This document shows positions 14,855 through 15,187 of a stretch of DNA of 15,187 nucleotides, one piece after another. Both the position numbers and the translations under genes were made by a program. Under the pieces are notes generated by a model. It saw only the letters and a program-made list of their open reading frames with translations. It did no database searches and was not told where the DNA came from. The number at the start of each line of letters is the position of its first letter. The stretch's first letter is position 1. Location of the stretch: the NCBI GenBank assembly GCA_034429275.1, contig DAOUFU010000252.1, positions 1-15,187 on the forward strand. Direction: 5' to 3'. This DNA is from DAOUFU01 sp034429275 (GTDB lineage: Bacteria; Chloroflexota; Anaerolineae; Aggregatilineales; Aggregatilineaceae).

Positions 14855-15085
14855 CAGGTCCTCGCTTGACCAGGCGACCAACACGAATCGCTGATGATCT
14901 GGCCTCACTCCCAAGCGCCTCGCAAGAGGTGCGCCGATCGGGGGTGAGGCCGGCTTTTCGCCTGGAAAACTCGCTGCCAGGTTTTGCACGCACCTGGCGG
15001 GTGCATTTCGGTTGAGTTCACGTCCTGCATCCGCGGATGCTCAAGCACTTTGGCCGATTGATCGGATATGAGAGGGCGAACGATT
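14855..15085. other. Intergenic tail with small palindromes, no gene seen
   Basis: Between the ATPase stop and the end repeat there is no convincing ORF or ribosome site on either strand. Besides the degenerate repeat at 14901-14951 it holds a perfect 14-bp palindrome, GCATCCGCGGATGC (15027-15040), and an inverted pair CCGAT/ATCGG (15054-15065). No T-run marks a terminator for the ATPase gene. Confidence 0.6.
14901..14951. repeat. Shortened, degenerate copy of the end repeat
   Basis: GGCCTCACTCCC (14901-14912) and GGGGGTGAGGCC (14940-14951) are inverted copies at 11 of 12 positions. They enclose a hairpin built on AAGCGCCTC-GCAA-GAGG. The same modules, GGCCTCACCCCC and AAGCGCCTCCCAAGAGG, bound the repeat at 15086-15177. 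This looks like a relative from which the inner palindrome was lost, placed 46 bases after the ATPase stop. Confidence 0.6.
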
Positions 15086-15177
15086 GGCCTCACCCCCGCG
15101 CGGCCAAAACCGGGCCGCTTCGCCCCCTCTCCGAAAATTTTCGGAGAGGGGGCAGACCAAGCGCCTCCCAAGAGGCG
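15086..15177. repeat. Palindromic intergenic repeat, right copy of the 92-bp inverted pair
   Basis: This is the reverse complement of 1-92 with two mismatches. It contains the GGCCGC/GCGGCC-type hairpin, the perfect 32-bp palindrome (15122-15153, centred on AAAATTTT) and a closing hairpin GCGCCTC-CCAA-GAGGCGC (15161-15178). The last ten bases of the window (15178-15187) continue beyond the match. No transposase or target-site duplication is visible. Confidence 0.85.
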
Positions 15178-15187
15178 CGCAGGTCGG

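Noticed and set aside
13391..14989. Long minus-strand frame opposite the Clp-type ATPase
   Set aside because: It mirrors the ATPase coding frame, is rich in His, Arg and Gln as expected from antisense GC-rich codons, and matches no known domain.
14905..15171. Open frame on the minus strand starting within the right-hand repeat
   Set aside because: Its first residues match those of the frame starting in the left-hand repeat, simply because both are read from copies of the same palindrome. No ribosome site or protein similarity is visible.
1..15187. Composite transposon or integrative element bounded by the end repeats
   Set aside because: The inverted ends suggest it, but the genes between include housekeeping glgP and tilS, and no transposase, integrase or target duplication is visible.
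1..15187. CRISPR array, tRNA or rRNA genes
   Set aside because: No regularly spaced direct repeats and no tRNA or rRNA signature were found in the intergenic stretches.

Overview
The window looks like chromosomal DNA from a GC-rich bacterium, most likely a Chloroflexota (Anaerolineae-like) member. This is inferred from the style of the genes: a long alpha-glucan phosphorylase with a DUF3417-type N-terminus, many short single-receiver proteins, secreted proteins with Pro/Val/Thr-rich linkers and SH3-like ends, and dispersed palindromic intergenic repeats. No rRNA, tRNA, CRISPR array, transposase or phage gene is visible.

Layout. Positions 1-92 carry a palindromic repeat whose inverted copy closes the window at 15086-15177 (90 of 92 positions match). 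Reading leftward, a minus-strand block runs response regulator (4813-4406), sensor histidine kinase (4345-2939), glycogen/alpha-glucan phosphorylase glgP (2790-205), and ends at a strong hairpin-plus-T-run terminator at 144-176. A divergent control region (4814-5169) separates it from a plus-strand block. That block starts with a second response regulator (5170-5787) that aligns with the first without gaps over the receiver. It continues with a two-helix membrane protein bearing a NERD-like domain that lacks the catalytic E-x-K (5823-6545), a single-pass protein with a PPC-like outer domain (6575-7330), and a secreted protein with an SH3-like end (7456-8445), and closes at a terminator (8480-8513). 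A new transcription unit with an extended -10 promoter carries a four-helix membrane protein with a zinc ribbon, a UPF0316/DUF2179-type membrane protein and tilS (8609-11461). Next come a response regulator with an NtrC-like receiver fused to a winged helix (11616-12446), behind a near-consensus sigma-70 promoter and followed by a clear terminator, and a Clp/Hsp100 ATPase (12611-14854).

How the genes may work together. The left block couples a soluble PAS-type two-component pair to storage-glucan breakdown, and the glgP promoter -10 element sits inside a perfect 9-bp inverted repeat. The block to its right looks like an envelope-associated set led by a paralogous receiver protein. The Clp-type ATPase has lost the Walker A Ser/Thr and Walker B Asp-Glu of its first ATPase domain and lacks an obvious ClpP-binding tripeptide, so it is probably not a standard ClpC. 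These are the most unusual protein-level observations. The functional links are inferences from gene order; no complete novel defence or mobile system can be claimed from the sequence alone.
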